Origin: Mycolicibacterium tusciae
GTDB lineage: Bacteria; Actinomycetota; Actinomycetes; Mycobacteriales; Mycobacteriaceae
DNA length: 64,000 nucleotides
Assembly: GCF_002086795.1 (NCBI RefSeq)
Contig: NZ_MVIM01000001.1
Span: 310,001 to 374,000 of the forward strand
Direction of reading: 5' to 3'
The notes beneath the pieces are model-generated. The model saw nothing but the letters and a program-made list of their open reading frames with translations, searched no databases and had not been told where the DNA came from. The position numbers and the translations under genes are program-made. Of the stretch, positions 49,437 to 59,626 are shown piece after piece. Numbering within the stretch: position 1 is the stretch's first letter; every line of letters starts with the position of its first letter.

Positions 49437-50810
49437 TCACCCTACTTTGAGCGCCGCCGCGAACATCGCATCGGTGCCATGCCGGTGCGGCCACAACTGC
49501 ACGTACGGCCCGTCACCGAGGTCGTCTACCGGTGCGAAGAGCGGCCGGGTGTCCAGCGCCGTCACCGGATGACGACGCAGTGCGTCGGCGACGACGCCCA
49601 CGGTCTCGGCGAGATGCGGCGAGCAGGTGGCATAGAGCACCACACCGCCCGGCCGGGTGAGCCGGATCGCCGAGGCCAGCAGCTCGCGCTGCAGTTTGGC
49701 CAACTGCGGGACGTCGCCGGGCACCCGACGCCAGCGCGCCTCGGGCCTGCGCCGCAGCGCGCCCAGCCCGGTGCAGGGTGCATCGACCAGCACCCGATCG
49801 AATCCGGGATCCAGCCCGGGATCCCGGCCGTCGACGCGAAGCACATCGACCGGCAGCCCCTTGGTGTTCTGCTCGACGAGTTCGGCGCGGCGTTCGGCTG
49901 GTTCGACTGCGGTCACCCGGCCGCCGTCGGCGAGCGCCGCCAGCAGCGCTGTCTTGCCACCCGGCCCGGAACACAGGTCCAGCCAGCGTCCGGTGTCCGG
50001 GCCGTCCAGCTCGGCAAGTGTCAGGGCACGGGCCACCAGCTGGCTGCCCTCGTCCTGAACGAGCGCGGCGCCGTCCCGGATCGCGGCGAGCCGGCCCGGA
50101 TCGCCGCCCGGCAGGTACACCGCATACGGCGAGTAGCGGCCGACGGTACCGTCGACCTGCTCGGCGAGCTGCGCCGCGGTCAGCACCCCCGGGCGTGCGG
50201 CCAGATGGACGACGGGCCGTTCGTCATCGCTGCTCAACAGTGTGTTCAGCTGTCCGGCTTCGGCGCCGAGCGCGTCGGCGAAAGCCTGCGCGATCCAGCG
50301 CGGATGCGCGTGCACGAATGCAGCATGACCGATGGGATCGGCGGTGGCTTCGGGGGCCAGCTCGCTCACCCAACTCGCCTCGTCGCGGCCCGCGATCGTG
50401 CGCAGCACACCGTTGACGAAACCTGCTCGTGCTGAATCGAATTCGACGCCGGCCTGTTCGACCGTGGTCGACACCGCCGCGTGCGGTTCGACGCGGGTTC
50501 GCATGAGCTGGTAGGTGCCTAGGCGCAGCAGATCCAGCAGCACCGGATCGATATTGTCCGGGGAACGTCCCGCTGCCGCAGCGATGATCGCGTCGAGCAG
50601 GCCGCGGGTGCGGCAGGTGCCGTACGTGAGTTCGGTCGCGAAGGCGGCGTCCCGCCCGGTGATTCCGCGGTCGCGCAACATCGCGGGAAGCGCAAGGTTT
50701 GCGTAGGCATCCTTCTCCGACACCGCGCGAAGAACGTCGAATGCGGCGCGACGGGCCGGGTCGAGCGGCTTACGCCGCGCAGAGCGCTTGTTGTTTCGAG
50801 GCCTGGTCAT
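49437..50810 (-). CDS. rsmB: 16S rRNA m5C967 methyltransferase
   Basis: A 457-residue NOL1/NOP2/Sun family enzyme with an N-terminal NusB-like domain ([20 protein letters not shown]). The catalytic core has SAM loop [20 protein letters not shown], motif [22 protein letters not shown] and the nucleophile Cys in [18 protein letters not shown]. Known as Fmu (Rv1407). Overlaps fmt by 4 bases. Confidence 0.94.
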   Translation of the reverse strand: MTRPRNNKRSARRKPLDPARRAAFDVLRAVSEKDAYANLALPAMLRDRGITGRDAAFATELTYGTCRTRGLLDAIIAAAAGRSPDNIDPVLLDLLRLGTYQLMRTRVEPHAAVSTTVEQAGVEFDSARAGFVNGVLRTIAGRDEASWVSELAPEATADPIGHAAFVHAHPRWIAQAFADALGAEAGQLNTLLSSDDERPVVHLAARPGVLTAAQLAEQVDGTVGRYSPYAVYLPGGDPGRLAAIRDGAALVQDEGSQLVARALTLAELDGPDTGRWLDLCSGPGGKTALLAALADGGRVTAVEPAERRAELVEQNTKGLPVDVLRVDGRDPGLDPGFDRVLVDAPCTGLGALRRRPEARWRRVPGDVPQLAKLQRELLASAIRLTRPGGVVLYATCSPHLAETVGVVADALRRHPVTALDTRPLFAPVDDLGDGPYVQLWPHRHGTDAMFAAALKVG

Positions 50811-51736
50811 TGGGCCCGCGCGTTTTCGTCGAGGCGTGCGCCGCGGGCCCAGTCCACGGCATTCATCGGCTTCTTTCCGGGGGGCTGGATGACACCGAGC
50901 GCGACGGGCTGCGAACCGGTGCCGATGTGCACGCCCTTACGTTCGACTCGGATCGCCCCGGGCGGCAGCGTGTCCGCGGACTCCTCGACGCTGACGGGCC
51001 CGACCTTCACTCGCACATCCCCGATCATGGTCCACGCGCCGGGGTTTGGCGTTACCGCCCGGATACGGCGCTCGACGACGTGCGCGGGCAGGTCCCATCT
51101 CACCCGGGCCTCCTCGACGGTGATCTTCGGCGCGATGGTGATGCCGTCGGACGGTTGCGGCACGGCCGTCAGCGATCCGTCGGCGACGCCGTCCAGGGTT
51201 GTGGCCAACAGCGCCGCACCCGAGATCGACAGCCGCTCAAGCAGTTCCCCCGCAGTGTCGGTGGGCCGGACGGTTTCGGTGACCACGCCGTACACCGGTC
51301 CCGAATCGAGCGCGGGTTCGATCTGAAAGGTGGTGGCGCCCGTCACGGTGTCGCCGGCGGCGATGGCTGCTTGCACGGGGGCGGCACCGCGCCAAGCCGG
51401 CAGCAGCGAGAAATGCAGGTTGATCCAGCCATGCTTGGGCACAGCGAGCAGTCCCTCGCGCAGCAGTGCGCCGTATGCGACGACCGCGCAGCACTCGGGT
51501 GCCAGCGCCGCCAGCTCGTCGATGAACTCCTCGGAGTTGGGCTTGGTCGGCCGCAGCACGGGGATGTCGTGGTCCATGGCGAATCGTGCCACCGGCGACG
51601 GTGACGGTTTGCCCCGCCGACCGGCGGTGGCGTCGGGGCGGCTGAGCACGGCGACTACATCGTGGCGTGGCGATTCCACGAGCCGCGCCAACGATGGCAC
51701 GGCGGGCTCGGGGGTGCCTGCGAAGACAAGACGCAC
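50807..51736 (-). CDS. fmt: Methionyl-tRNA formyltransferase
   Basis: A 309-residue enzyme formylating initiator Met-tRNA. N-terminal [18 protein letters not shown], folate-binding/catalytic [20 protein letters not shown] and the following DSGPVYG loop, then the C-terminal tRNA-binding barrel. GTG start at 51736 with a -10 box six bases upstream. First of fmt-rsmB-rpe-ribD. Confidence 0.95.
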   Translation of the reverse strand: MRLVFAGTPEPAVPSLARLVESPRHDVVAVLSRPDATAGRRGKPSPSPVARFAMDHDIPVLRPTKPNSEEFIDELAALAPECCAVVAYGALLREGLLAVPKHGWINLHFSLLPAWRGAAPVQAAIAAGDTVTGATTFQIEPALDSGPVYGVVTETVRPTDTAGELLERLSISGAALLATTLDGVADGSLTAVPQPSDGITIAPKITVEEARVRWDLPAHVVERRIRAVTPNPGAWTMIGDVRVKVGPVSVEESADTLPPGAIRVERKGVHIGTGSQPVALGVIQPPGKKPMNAVDWARGARLDENARAQ

Positions 51737-51742
51737 CGCGCC

Positions 51743-51748
51743 AGTCTA
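51743..51748 (-). promoter_or_regulatory. -10 box with leaderless geometry for fmt
   Basis: TAGACT on the minus strand is six bases before the fmt GTG; no ribosome site is present. It predicts a leaderless mRNA for fmt-rsmB-rpe-ribD, separate from the lemA transcript that ends 34 bp upstream. Confidence 0.45.
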
Positions 51749-51770
51749 GAAGTGCCCCACCCGGAAAAAT

Positions 51771-52307
51771 TCAGCGAGGCGTCTGGTAGTACTCCTGCTC
51801 ACTCACACCGGTCAGCGGCGCGACGAACATCCACGGGATGGTGGTGATCAACCCGTTCAGGGTGGCCACCGAATCGTTGTAGTACTGACGCGCGAAGGCC
51901 AGCTTGTTCTCGGTGTCGGCCAGATTGTCCTGCAGGTTCAGGAAGTTGTTCGACGAGTTGAGCTGCGGATAGCTCTGGCCGAGCGCCAGCAGCGGCACCA
52001 ATGCGGAATCCAGATCCTTCTCGGCGGCGCTGCGCTGCGCTACCGACGTGCCGCTCGTCGCCGACGTCAGCGCCGCGCGTGCATTGGTGACGTGGTCCAG
52101 AACACGCTTTTCGTGGCCGGCGAACGTCTGCACCGTGTGCACGAGGCTCGGTATGAGCGACGCCCGCCGGGTCAGCTCGACGTCGATGCCGGAAAGGGCT
52201 TCGGCCACCCGTACGTGCGCCGAGCGGATCTTGTTGTAGCCCAACACGAAGATGATCAGTGCCGACAGCGCCAGCACCAGCACGATGACGAGCAACAACC
52301 TCACCAT
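51771..52307 (-). CDS. lemA: LemA-family membrane protein
   Basis: A 178-residue protein with an N-terminal signal anchor (LLLVIVLVLALSALIIFVLG) followed by the LemA helical domain: YNKIRSAHVRVAEALSGIDV, LDHVTNARAALTSA, and ARQYYNDSVATLN. Function is poorly defined; usually paired with DUF2207/TPM membrane proteins, as here. Its ATG lies 7 bases inside the end of the DUF2207 gene. Confidence 0.92.
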   Translation of the reverse strand: MVRLLLVIVLVLALSALIIFVLGYNKIRSAHVRVAEALSGIDVELTRRASLIPSLVHTVQTFAGHEKRVLDHVTNARAALTSATSGTSVAQRSAAEKDLDSALVPLLALGQSYPQLNSSNNFLNLQDNLADTENKLAFARQYYNDSVATLNGLITTIPWMFVAPLTGVSEQEYYQTPR

Positions 52308-54118
52308 GATCCGCCTCCTCCTCCGCCGCCGCCTCCGCCTCCACCGCCGGAGCTGGAGCTGCTGCTACTGCTGCTGCCGCCGCTCGAGGATGATGCCTGC
52401 GACGCGGTGTACGCACCGATCGACGACGACACCGCGGACTCGAAGCTGTCGAAGTCCGGGCCACCGGAGCCTGCGACGAAGCCGGAGCTTCTCTGCGAGG
52501 GCGAGTCATACCAATCGGGTTGCGGTGCAACGGTACCCGTCGTCGTCTCGTATTTCTTCGCCCACAACGCCGCGGCACCGGCGGCGACCGCGAACGGGAC
52601 GTACGCCGAGTAGAGGTCCTTGCGGGCCCCGAAATCAAAGCGCGTCTCGGCCGAATCAGTGGTCAGCATCCGGTGGAATCCGCCTGCGCGCGACCACAGT
52701 TCGCGGCCGGCCTCGGTGCGGCGGGAGCCCACACCATCCCTCCAGGACGCCGCGGAGAACAGGAAGAACGCCGCGAAGGGCAGCGCCCACATGGTCGTCG
52801 GAAATCCCCATCGGAAGAAGCCGAACAACATCAGGATGAAGGCGACCGCGTTGGCGGTTCGCACCCAAAGTTCCTTCTTGCGCTTGACCATCAGCCCGTC
52901 GTCGAACGCCCACTTCTGCACGGCCGCGTTCATGTCCGTCTTGGCCTTGCTGAGTTTCTTTCCCGCTGAGGCGGTCTTCTTGGCCTCGAACTCCTTGCCG
53001 GGGCCCATCACTTTGAGCGCCGATCCGACCGCCACGCTGACCGGGTCGACGTCGGCCCATGCGCCATTGTCGGCCCTGCCGCGGAGGGTCCACTGTTTCT
53101 CGTTGACCTGGCGCATGTCGATCAGACCGCGTTCGGCGAGATAGAACAGCGTGGCGGTCAGGCCGCTCTTCGGCACGCTCTCGGTGCGGATGTATTCGGT
53201 CTGCACCGGCCCCAGTCCGGGCGGCGGCCCATATTGCAGCGGGAAACCGGGTGAGGGTTCAACGGTGGTGCGGTAGTACAGGATTGCGCCAAGCGCGCCG
53301 GCGACGGTGAGCGCGAGCACCCACAGCACGCCACCCACCGACTGGCCGAGGACGCGATCCCAGGCGAAGGACCACGGCACCTCGTTGCGAGGCGGGGTCG
53401 GCACGTCGACACCGGCGCGCAACGTCACTGGGGTCCGTGGCGCCAGATTCGACGCCGACAACTCGACCCTGTTCCCGCTGACGGTCAGATCGTCGCAGGC
53501 CCGGCCGATACCGAAGCCCACGGAGCACTGGGCGCGTCCGATGTCGCCAGGCAGGGTGACCGAGATGTCGGCCCGTTCGATCTCGTTGTTCCATGCCTGC
53601 GCGATGACGTTCCAGAAGAACACGGACGGCGATATCGAGTCGTTGCCGGTGGAGTCGGCGAACTTCTTGTCGGCGCCGGTTGTGCCCGGATCAAGGACAC
53701 CGTCGATGTTGTAGCGGATCTCGAAGACATGCGTGCCGTAGCTGAGGTACTCGTCCGGGTCGCCGATCTTCGCCACGCGGAACCGCTCGCCGCCTTCCCA
53801 GAGCATCTGGTAGGGCGCCGGTTCGCCGTCGAGCAGGATCGAAGTGATCTCCGGGATCTGCCGCACCCCCGGATCGTTCTGGTTGTCGACCGCCCAGTAC
53901 TTGAAGAGCCCGTGGCGACCGCCGGGGAATTCGGCGGTGATCGTCTCCACCGCGTCGAGGCGCCCGCCGGCACTGACGATGAGATCGACGTCGTAGTTGC
54001 TGAAGACCACCGGGTCGTCGGCGTCAGAAGCCTCCGACGACGGACGGAACACGACCGGCCACAGCACCCCAACGGCGATGAGCGCCAACGGAATAAGCAT
54101 CAGAAAGAAGCGACGCAC
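52301..54118 (-). CDS. DUF2207 membrane protein with poly-Ser/poly-Gly tail
   Basis: A 605-residue protein: N-terminal signal anchor (FFLMLIPLALIAVGVLWPVV), large extracytoplasmic DUF2207 domain (NYDVDLIVSAGGRLDAVETI...), a transmembrane helix near residue 260 (GGVLWVLALTVAGALGAILY), then more helices near 430-460 and a C-terminal run of serines and glycines ending in SW. The tail (about 52306-52375) is encoded by a purine-rich triplet repeat. Such tails occur in TPM/LemA-associated proteins and may insert in membranes. AGGAGG five bases before the GTG start. Function unknown. Confidence 0.9.
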   Translation of the reverse strand: MRRFFLMLIPLALIAVGVLWPVVFRPSSEASDADDPVVFSNYDVDLIVSAGGRLDAVETITAEFPGGRHGLFKYWAVDNQNDPGVRQIPEITSILLDGEPAPYQMLWEGGERFRVAKIGDPDEYLSYGTHVFEIRYNIDGVLDPGTTGADKKFADSTGNDSISPSVFFWNVIAQAWNNEIERADISVTLPGDIGRAQCSVGFGIGRACDDLTVSGNRVELSASNLAPRTPVTLRAGVDVPTPPRNEVPWSFAWDRVLGQSVGGVLWVLALTVAGALGAILYYRTTVEPSPGFPLQYGPPPGLGPVQTEYIRTESVPKSGLTATLFYLAERGLIDMRQVNEKQWTLRGRADNGAWADVDPVSVAVGSALKVMGPGKEFEAKKTASAGKKLSKAKTDMNAAVQKWAFDDGLMVKRKKELWVRTANAVAFILMLFGFFRWGFPTTMWALPFAAFFLFSAASWRDGVGSRRTEAGRELWSRAGGFHRMLTTDSAETRFDFGARKDLYSAYVPFAVAAGAAALWAKKYETTTGTVAPQPDWYDSPSQRSSGFVAGSGGPDFDSFESAVSSSIGAYTASQASSSSGGSSSSSSSSSGGGGGGGGGGGGGSW

Positions 54119-54155
54119 GCCAACCTCCTGTCCGCAACACCCCGGGCTGCCCGCA

Positions 54156-56159
54156 TTACCCTATGTGCAAGGGGTCGATTTGCACACGCACCGGCTCGTT
54201 CTCGCGCCGCGCACTGAGCACCCCTGCGGCGCGTCGCAGCGCCGCCGCGAGCGGCAACCCGGCGTCGCGCGGCACCCGCACCAGCATCCGATTGACCGGC
54301 TTCTCCGGCGGCGTGCCGGGCGGTCGACGTGCGCCGGGTGGCAGGTCGACGGGCCCGAGCAGGTCGGCGTCGTCGGGCAGTTCCGCGGTGTCGATCATCG
54401 CGCGCACAGCGTCGGGCGCTCCGTCGATCGCGGCCATGTGCACCGCGGGTGGCAGCCCGACCTCCGCGCGGGAGTCGAGCTCGGATTCGGCGTGGCCGAC
54501 GGGATCCCACCGGATCAACGCCTGCACGGTGGGGATGGCGGATTCGGCGACCACCGCCACGACGCCGCCGTCGGCACGGCTACGGACGAGGGCGGCGGCG
54601 GCCATCCAGCGGCGCAACGCGTCCTCGGAAGCCCGCAGATCCTGCCGTCCGAGCAACGCCCACGTGTCGAGGAGCAGGGCGGCGCCGTAACGGCCCGCAG
54701 CGAGCGGTTCCGCGCCGGGTGTCGACACGACCACGGCCGGCTCCGCAGGGACCGCGGCGACCATGGCGTCACCACCGGATGTCACGACGGTGACGCCGGG
54801 AAATGCGCGGCCCAGTTCCTCGGCTGTCCGACGGGCGCCGACGACGACTGCCCGCACGGCGTCGGATCCGCAGCGCGTGCAGCGCAGTGCGGGTTCCTCC
54901 CGGCCGCACCACCGGCACAACGCGCCCGCGGCGTCGCGTGCGGGCAGCGACAACGGGCCCGTGCAGTGCCGGCAACGGGCGATCGTGCGGCAGCGATTGC
55001 ACGCCAGCGCGGGCACATAGCCGCGGCGGGGTACCTGGACCAGTACCGGCAGCCCGGATGTCAGCGCCGTACGCGCGGCCTGCAGCGCCATCGTCGGCAG
55101 GCGCGCCGTCCGTGCCGCCGGATCGCGTTCCTGCGCGAAACCGCTGTCCTCGATCGCTATCACGCGCGGCGACCGTGCCCGCACCTCCTGTCGGGTGGCC
55201 ACCAGATCGTGCGCCCAGCCGGTGCGGACCAGCGCCTGAGCCTCGGCGGTCCGCGCATAACCTCCGATGAGCGACGCGCAGCGCAGCTGGTGAGCCCGCA
55301 GCATCGCTACTTCTCTGGCGTGCGGGTAGGGCGCCCGCGGCTCGGCGAGTGTGTCGTCGCCGTCGTCCCACACCATCACCAGTCCCAGATTCGCCACCGG
55401 CGCGAAGACCGCGCTGCGGGTACCGATGACGATGCGCGCCCCGCCCCGCAACACCGACAGCCATCGCCGATAGCGTTGTGCGGGGCCAAGACCCGCGGAG
55501 AGCGCCACCACATGAGCCTCGTCGACCAGGGCGATGGCCGCGGCGTGCATCGCGTCGACGTCGCGCTGGTCGGGCAGGACGATCAGGGCGGCACGGCCGG
55601 TGTTCGCGGTCGCGGCGGCCAGTTCGGCAAGACGTTCGGGCCAACTCTCCCCGGGTAGCGCCTGCCACACCGCGCGAGCGGCGCGCCCGTCGTACAGTGC
55701 GGCGACGTACTGCTCGCCGCCGCGATAGGCGGCCCACGCTGTGGTGTCCACGGGTTCGACGGCCAAGGGTTTCGGCTGCGGGGGAGGCTGCTTTTCGACG
55801 TTGGCATGTCGCGGTGGGACGGCGAGCCGTAACACGTCGGCCCGGGTGCCCCCATACCGGGCGGCGACGGCGTCGGCGAGCCTGCGCACGTCGGGCGTCA
55901 GCACCGGCTCGGCGGAAACCACCCGGTCCAGCCAGCCGAGTTTCCCGACATGGTCCGTCTCCGAACGCCTTTCGAGCACGAATGCGTCGACCAGGCGGCC
56001 GTGGAAGCGCACCCGCACACGCACCCCGGGTTGCGCATCGTCGGACTGGTCGGCGGCGACCAGATAGTCGAATTCGCGGTCCAGATGCGGTACCGACAAC
56101 ATCGGGAGCACACGCGCAATGGGCTCGTGCTCGGCCGGCTGCCGGGTACTGGTCGCCAC
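54156..56159 (-). CDS. priA: Primosomal protein N' (PriA), helicase-dead type
   Basis: A 667-residue replication-restart protein. The 3'-DNA-binding domain (VPHLDREFDYLVAAD; GVRVRVRFHGRLVDAFVLER) and zinc module (CNRCRTIARCRHC; CRWCGREEPALRCTRCG) are intact. The Walker A site is missing: the position of GSGKT reads ALYDGRAARAVWQAL, and the DEAH-type box reads VWDDGDD. This is a known feature of mycobacterial PriA, predicted to lack helicase activity. GTG start at 56159 directly follows the lysoplasmalogenase stop. Confidence 0.93.
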   Translation of the reverse strand: MATSTRQPAEHEPIARVLPMLSVPHLDREFDYLVAADQSDDAQPGVRVRVRFHGRLVDAFVLERRSETDHVGKLGWLDRVVSAEPVLTPDVRRLADAVAARYGGTRADVLRLAVPPRHANVEKQPPPQPKPLAVEPVDTTAWAAYRGGEQYVAALYDGRAARAVWQALPGESWPERLAELAAATANTGRAALIVLPDQRDVDAMHAAAIALVDEAHVVALSAGLGPAQRYRRWLSVLRGGARIVIGTRSAVFAPVANLGLVMVWDDGDDTLAEPRAPYPHAREVAMLRAHQLRCASLIGGYARTAEAQALVRTGWAHDLVATRQEVRARSPRVIAIEDSGFAQERDPAARTARLPTMALQAARTALTSGLPVLVQVPRRGYVPALACNRCRTIARCRHCTGPLSLPARDAAGALCRWCGREEPALRCTRCGSDAVRAVVVGARRTAEELGRAFPGVTVVTSGGDAMVAAVPAEPAVVVSTPGAEPLAAGRYGAALLLDTWALLGRQDLRASEDALRRWMAAAALVRSRADGGVVAVVAESAIPTVQALIRWDPVGHAESELDSRAEVGLPPAVHMAAIDGAPDAVRAMIDTAELPDDADLLGPVDLPPGARRPPGTPPEKPVNRMLVRVPRDAGLPLAAALRRAAGVLSARRENEPVRVQIDPLHIG

Positions 56160-56888
56160 CTATGCAGATGTAGCAGACGGCGCCGACGGCTCTACCGGGC
56201 GGCCGAAGAAGAAGCCGGCGGTGATCAGCACCAGCGATGTCGCGTACGCCCACCAAATGGGCACGGCGAGCATCTCGTTGCCCAAAACGAACTTGGAGAT
56301 GCCGATCATGCCGTCGGACACTGCGAAGCACGCCGCGCCCAGCGCGGTCCACGGCGTCGGCAGCCGGGCCATCAGCGCCGTGCACACCATGGCGCAGAGC
56401 ACCGCGATGTACAGCGTCACCGGTATGGCCATGCCCTCTGCGATCAGCCGCGGCCAGAACCACACCAACAAGGCGATGCAGGCACACACTGTGACGGCGG
56501 CGGCCGCCAGCCGGGGAGCCGACCGCGCCGCCAGTGGGAGGAGCGCGGCCAGGAAGCACAGGTGCGCGACGAGGAACGCGCCGAGGCCGAGCACGAATGA
56601 CGGCTCCCACCACGGCATCGCCAAGAAGAAGTCGCCCGCCGCCGAGAACAGCAGCGCGGCCAGCAGCCATCGGCGTTCGCGAGCGACGGGGTGCGTCAGC
56701 GCGGCGGCGGCGAGCAGCACCGCCGTCGCCGCCTTGACCTCGGGTTGCAATGCGAACTGGCCGGTCAGCTCGGCGCCGGCCGGCAATCGAAGCGCCGTCA
56801 CAATCAAAAACACGCCGTAACCGGCGCCGACGACCGCGGCCGTTACCCACAGAAGCCTGGTTCGCGGGTGTGCGTACCGTGTCCCCAT
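56160..56888 (-). CDS. YhhN/TMEM86-family membrane protein (lysoplasmalogenase-like)
   Basis: A 242-residue protein with eight predicted transmembrane helices. The family acidic motifs [20 protein letters not shown] (residues 96-115) and [19 protein letters not shown] are both present. Mammalian TMEM86 hydrolyses the vinyl-ether bond of lysoplasmalogens; the bacterial activity is less certain. Start ATG at 56888 ([15 protein letters not shown]); the open frame extends upstream across the divergent lipase and is not coding there. Same position as Rv1401, upstream of priA. Confidence 0.85.
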   Translation of the reverse strand: MGTRYAHPRTRLLWVTAAVVGAGYGVFLIVTALRLPAGAELTGQFALQPEVKAATAVLLAAAALTHPVARERRWLLAALLFSAAGDFFLAMPWWEPSFVLGLGAFLVAHLCFLAALLPLAARSAPRLAAAAVTVCACIALLVWFWPRLIAEGMAIPVTLYIAVLCAMVCTALMARLPTPWTALGAACFAVSDGMIGISKFVLGNEMLAVPIWWAYATSLVLITAGFFFGRPVEPSAPSATSA

Positions 56889-56936
56889 GTCTGTCTCTGA
56901 GGACAAACCGGCCGTCGACGCCATCCTGAGAAGGTA

Positions 56937-57834
56937 ATGGAATCCGTCCCGTTTCAGTTGACAACCGACGGAGGTGTTGAAGAAGCGCGCCAACGTTTCC
57001 GCGATATCCCCCGCGCGGAGGTCTATCCAGAGGTGCGCAGCGAGGACCGCGTCATCGACGGGCCCGCAGGCCCGATCCCGATCCGCATCTACCGGCCGGC
57101 CGCCGACAGTGCCATCCCGCTGCCGGTGGTGGTGTTCATCCACGGCGGCGGGTGGTCGGTCGGCGACCTGGACACCTACGACGGTATCGCCCGTCGTCAC
57201 GTGGTCGGTGCGGACACGATCGTCGTCTCGGTCGACTACCGGCTGGCGCCGAGCACCCCTACCCCGCCGCCGTCGACGATGCGTGGGCCGCCACCCAGTG
57301 CGTCGCCGAGAACGCGGCCGCTTTGGGTGGCGATCCCGATCGGCTGGCAGTCGCCGGCGACTCTGCGGGGGCAACCTGTCCGCGGTGGTCGCTCAGCTGG
57401 CGCGCGACGCCGGCGGGCCACGAATTCGGTTTCAGCTGTTGTGGTATCCGGCGACGACCTTCGACACCTCGTTGCCGTCGTTCACCGAGAATGCCAATGC
57501 GCCGGTCCTCGACGTCGACGGGTGCAAAGGGTGCACGCGTTGGTATCTCGGCGATCTCGACGTCTCCGACATGCCCGCGACGTTGGCGCCCGCCCGCGCG
57601 GAGGATCTCTCCGGTCTTCCGCCGGCCTACATCGCCGTCGCGGGCCACGACCCGCTGCGCGACGACGGCATGCGGTATGGCGAACTGCTGGCCGCCGCAG
57701 GGGTGCCCGTCGAAGTGCACAACGCGCAGACGCTGGTACACGGCTACGCCGGGTACGACGGGGTGGTACCCGCCGCCACGGACGCCGTCGAGCGCGCACT
57801 GCGTTCGCTTCGGAGCGCGTTACACGTGGGGTGA
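56937..57834 (+). pseudogene. Hormone-sensitive-lipase-type esterase with two frameshifts (LipH-like)
   Basis: Begins [20 protein letters not shown] with oxyanion motif [14 protein letters not shown] (His69) and RLAP. A base is missing at about 57250 (GCC-GAG where GCC-CGAG is expected), shifting into [20 protein letters not shown] and the nucleophile GDSAG. A second base is missing in the G-run 57367-57371, shifting into RIRFQLLWYPATTFDTSLPS with Asp (AGHDPLRDDG) and His (TLVHGYAGYDG). All parts of an intact esterase are there across three frames. Real decay or homopolymer sequencing error are both possible. Corresponds to Rv1399c/Rv1400c. Confidence 0.8.
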
Positions 57835-57970
57835 GCTCGCGACCGGCCTGCGCTGAATTGCTGGCCGCTGCAGACGTTCCCGTCGAGCACTATCGCGCGC
57901 GGCACTTGCACTCCTCGACGTGGGACCTCACCATGGTTAGAGCGACACCGCCCAACGACGGGAAAGCCAT

Positions 57971-59452
57971 ATGACAGTGCCCCGGTACGACACCGTCATC
58001 GTCGGCGCCGGTTTCTCCGGCATCGGCACCGCGATCACACTCGACAAGTCCCGGATGGGCAATTATCTGGTGATCGAAGCGGGCGACGGGCCGGGTGGGA
58101 CCTGGTACTGGAACACGTATCCCGGTATTGCCGTGGACATTCCGTCGTTCTCCTACCAGTTCTCCTTCGAGAAGAGCCCGAATTGGACACGCACCTACGC
58201 GCCGGGACGGGAACTGAAGGCCTACGCCGAGCACTGCGTTGACAAATATGACCTGCGCCGCAAGATCCGATTCAACACCAAGGTGCTCGGCGCGACCTTC
58301 GACGACGACGACAACCTGTGGCGCGTACACCTCGACACCGGCGAGTCGGTGACCGCCAGATTCCTCGTCAACGCCAGCGGCGTGCTGATCACCCCCAATA
58401 TGCCCGACATCGACGGTGTCGACTCGTTCGCCGGCGTGACGATGCACACCGCACGCTGGGATCACGCGCAGGACCTCACCGGTAAGCGTGTCGCCATCAT
58501 CGGGACCGGCGCGTCCGCCGTGCAGGTCATCCCCGAGATCGCGCCAATCGTGGAGCGCCTGACGGTTTTTCAGCGCACCCCGATCTGGTGCCTCCCCAAG
58601 CCTGACGTGCCGCTGTCGCCGAGGACCCGGCGTCTGATGCGACTCCCCGGTGGCCCGGCATTGCAGCGTCTGCTCAGCCAGGCGTACGTCGAACTGACCT
58701 TCACGTTGCCCGCGCAGTACTTCACCCTCAACCCGATGGCCAAGAACATGTCGCAGTTCGGCAAGTCGTATCTGCGAAAGCAAGTTCACGACCCGGAGGT
58801 GCGTGACAAGCTCACCCCGCGCTACGCCGTCGGGTGCAAGCGCCCGGGTTTTCACAACACGTATCTTTCGACGTTCAACCGAGACAACGTTGACCTGGTG
58901 ACCGAGCCGATCGACAAGATCACCGGGTCAGGCGTGGCGACCGTCGACGGTGAGACCCGCGACGTCGACGTGCTGATCCTGGCGACCGGGTTCAAGGTGA
59001 TGGACATCGAGGACAATCCGACCTACCCGGTGACCGGGGCCGGCGGCCGTTCGTGGAGCGAGCATTTCAGCCAGCGGCGCCTGCAATCGTATGAAGGCGT
59101 CGCCGTGCCCGGTTTCCCGAACTTTTTCACGGTGTTCGGCCCGTACGGGTACGTCGGGAACTCGTACTTCTCGCTGATCGAGACCCAGACACACCACATC
59201 GTGCGCTGCCTGAAACACGCTCGCAGAAAGCGGGCCGACCGCGTAGAGGTCAAACAAGAGGCCAACGACCGCTACTTCGCCGAAATGATGCGCAAGCGGC
59301 ACCGCCAGATCTTCTGGCAGGACACTTGCAAGGACGCCAGGAGCTATTACTTCGACAAGAACGGCGATGTGCCGTTGCGATCGGCCAGCACACTCCAGAC
59401 ATATTGGCGCGCCCGACGCTTCCCGCTCACCGATTACGAGTTCAGTCCCTAG
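57971..59452 (+). CDS. Baeyer-Villiger-type flavin monooxygenase
   Basis: A 493-residue FAD/NADPH enzyme. FAD motif VIVGAGFSGIGTAI (residues 8-21), Baeyer-Villiger fingerprint FAGVTMHTARWDHA near residue 155, NADPH motif AIIGTGASAVQVIPEIA, and the ATGF motif LILATGFKVMDIE. It inserts oxygen next to a ketone to give esters or lactones, or oxidises heteroatoms; substrate unknown. Similar to Rv1393c and the EthA group. GGGAAAG ribosome site before the ATG. Confidence 0.92.
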   Translation: MTVPRYDTVIVGAGFSGIGTAITLDKSRMGNYLVIEAGDGPGGTWYWNTYPGIAVDIPSFSYQFSFEKSPNWTRTYAPGRELKAYAEHCVDKYDLRRKIRFNTKVLGATFDDDDNLWRVHLDTGESVTARFLVNASGVLITPNMPDIDGVDSFAGVTMHTARWDHAQDLTGKRVAIIGTGASAVQVIPEIAPIVERLTVFQRTPIWCLPKPDVPLSPRTRRLMRLPGGPALQRLLSQAYVELTFTLPAQYFTLNPMAKNMSQFGKSYLRKQVHDPEVRDKLTPRYAVGCKRPGFHNTYLSTFNRDNVDLVTEPIDKITGSGVATVDGETRDVDVLILATGFKVMDIEDNPTYPVTGAGGRSWSEHFSQRRLQSYEGVAVPGFPNFFTVFGPYGYVGNSYFSLIETQTHHIVRCLKHARRKRADRVEVKQEANDRYFAEMMRKRHRQIFWQDTCKDARSYYFDKNGDVPLRSASTLQTYWRARRFPLTDYEFSP

Positions 59453-59626
59453 TCGCGCGGCTTCTTCCGTTTGCAATCTTCTCGCCGGACCCGGTGCCAC
59501 GCTGGAATGTCTTGGGCCGCATACGCTTACGATATATCCCAAGCGTGTGAAATCTTCCATGTCGTCGACGTCTCCCGCTAGCCGCACTAGGCTCGGTGAA
59601 TCAGTCGTTCGACCGAGGGGTAAGCG

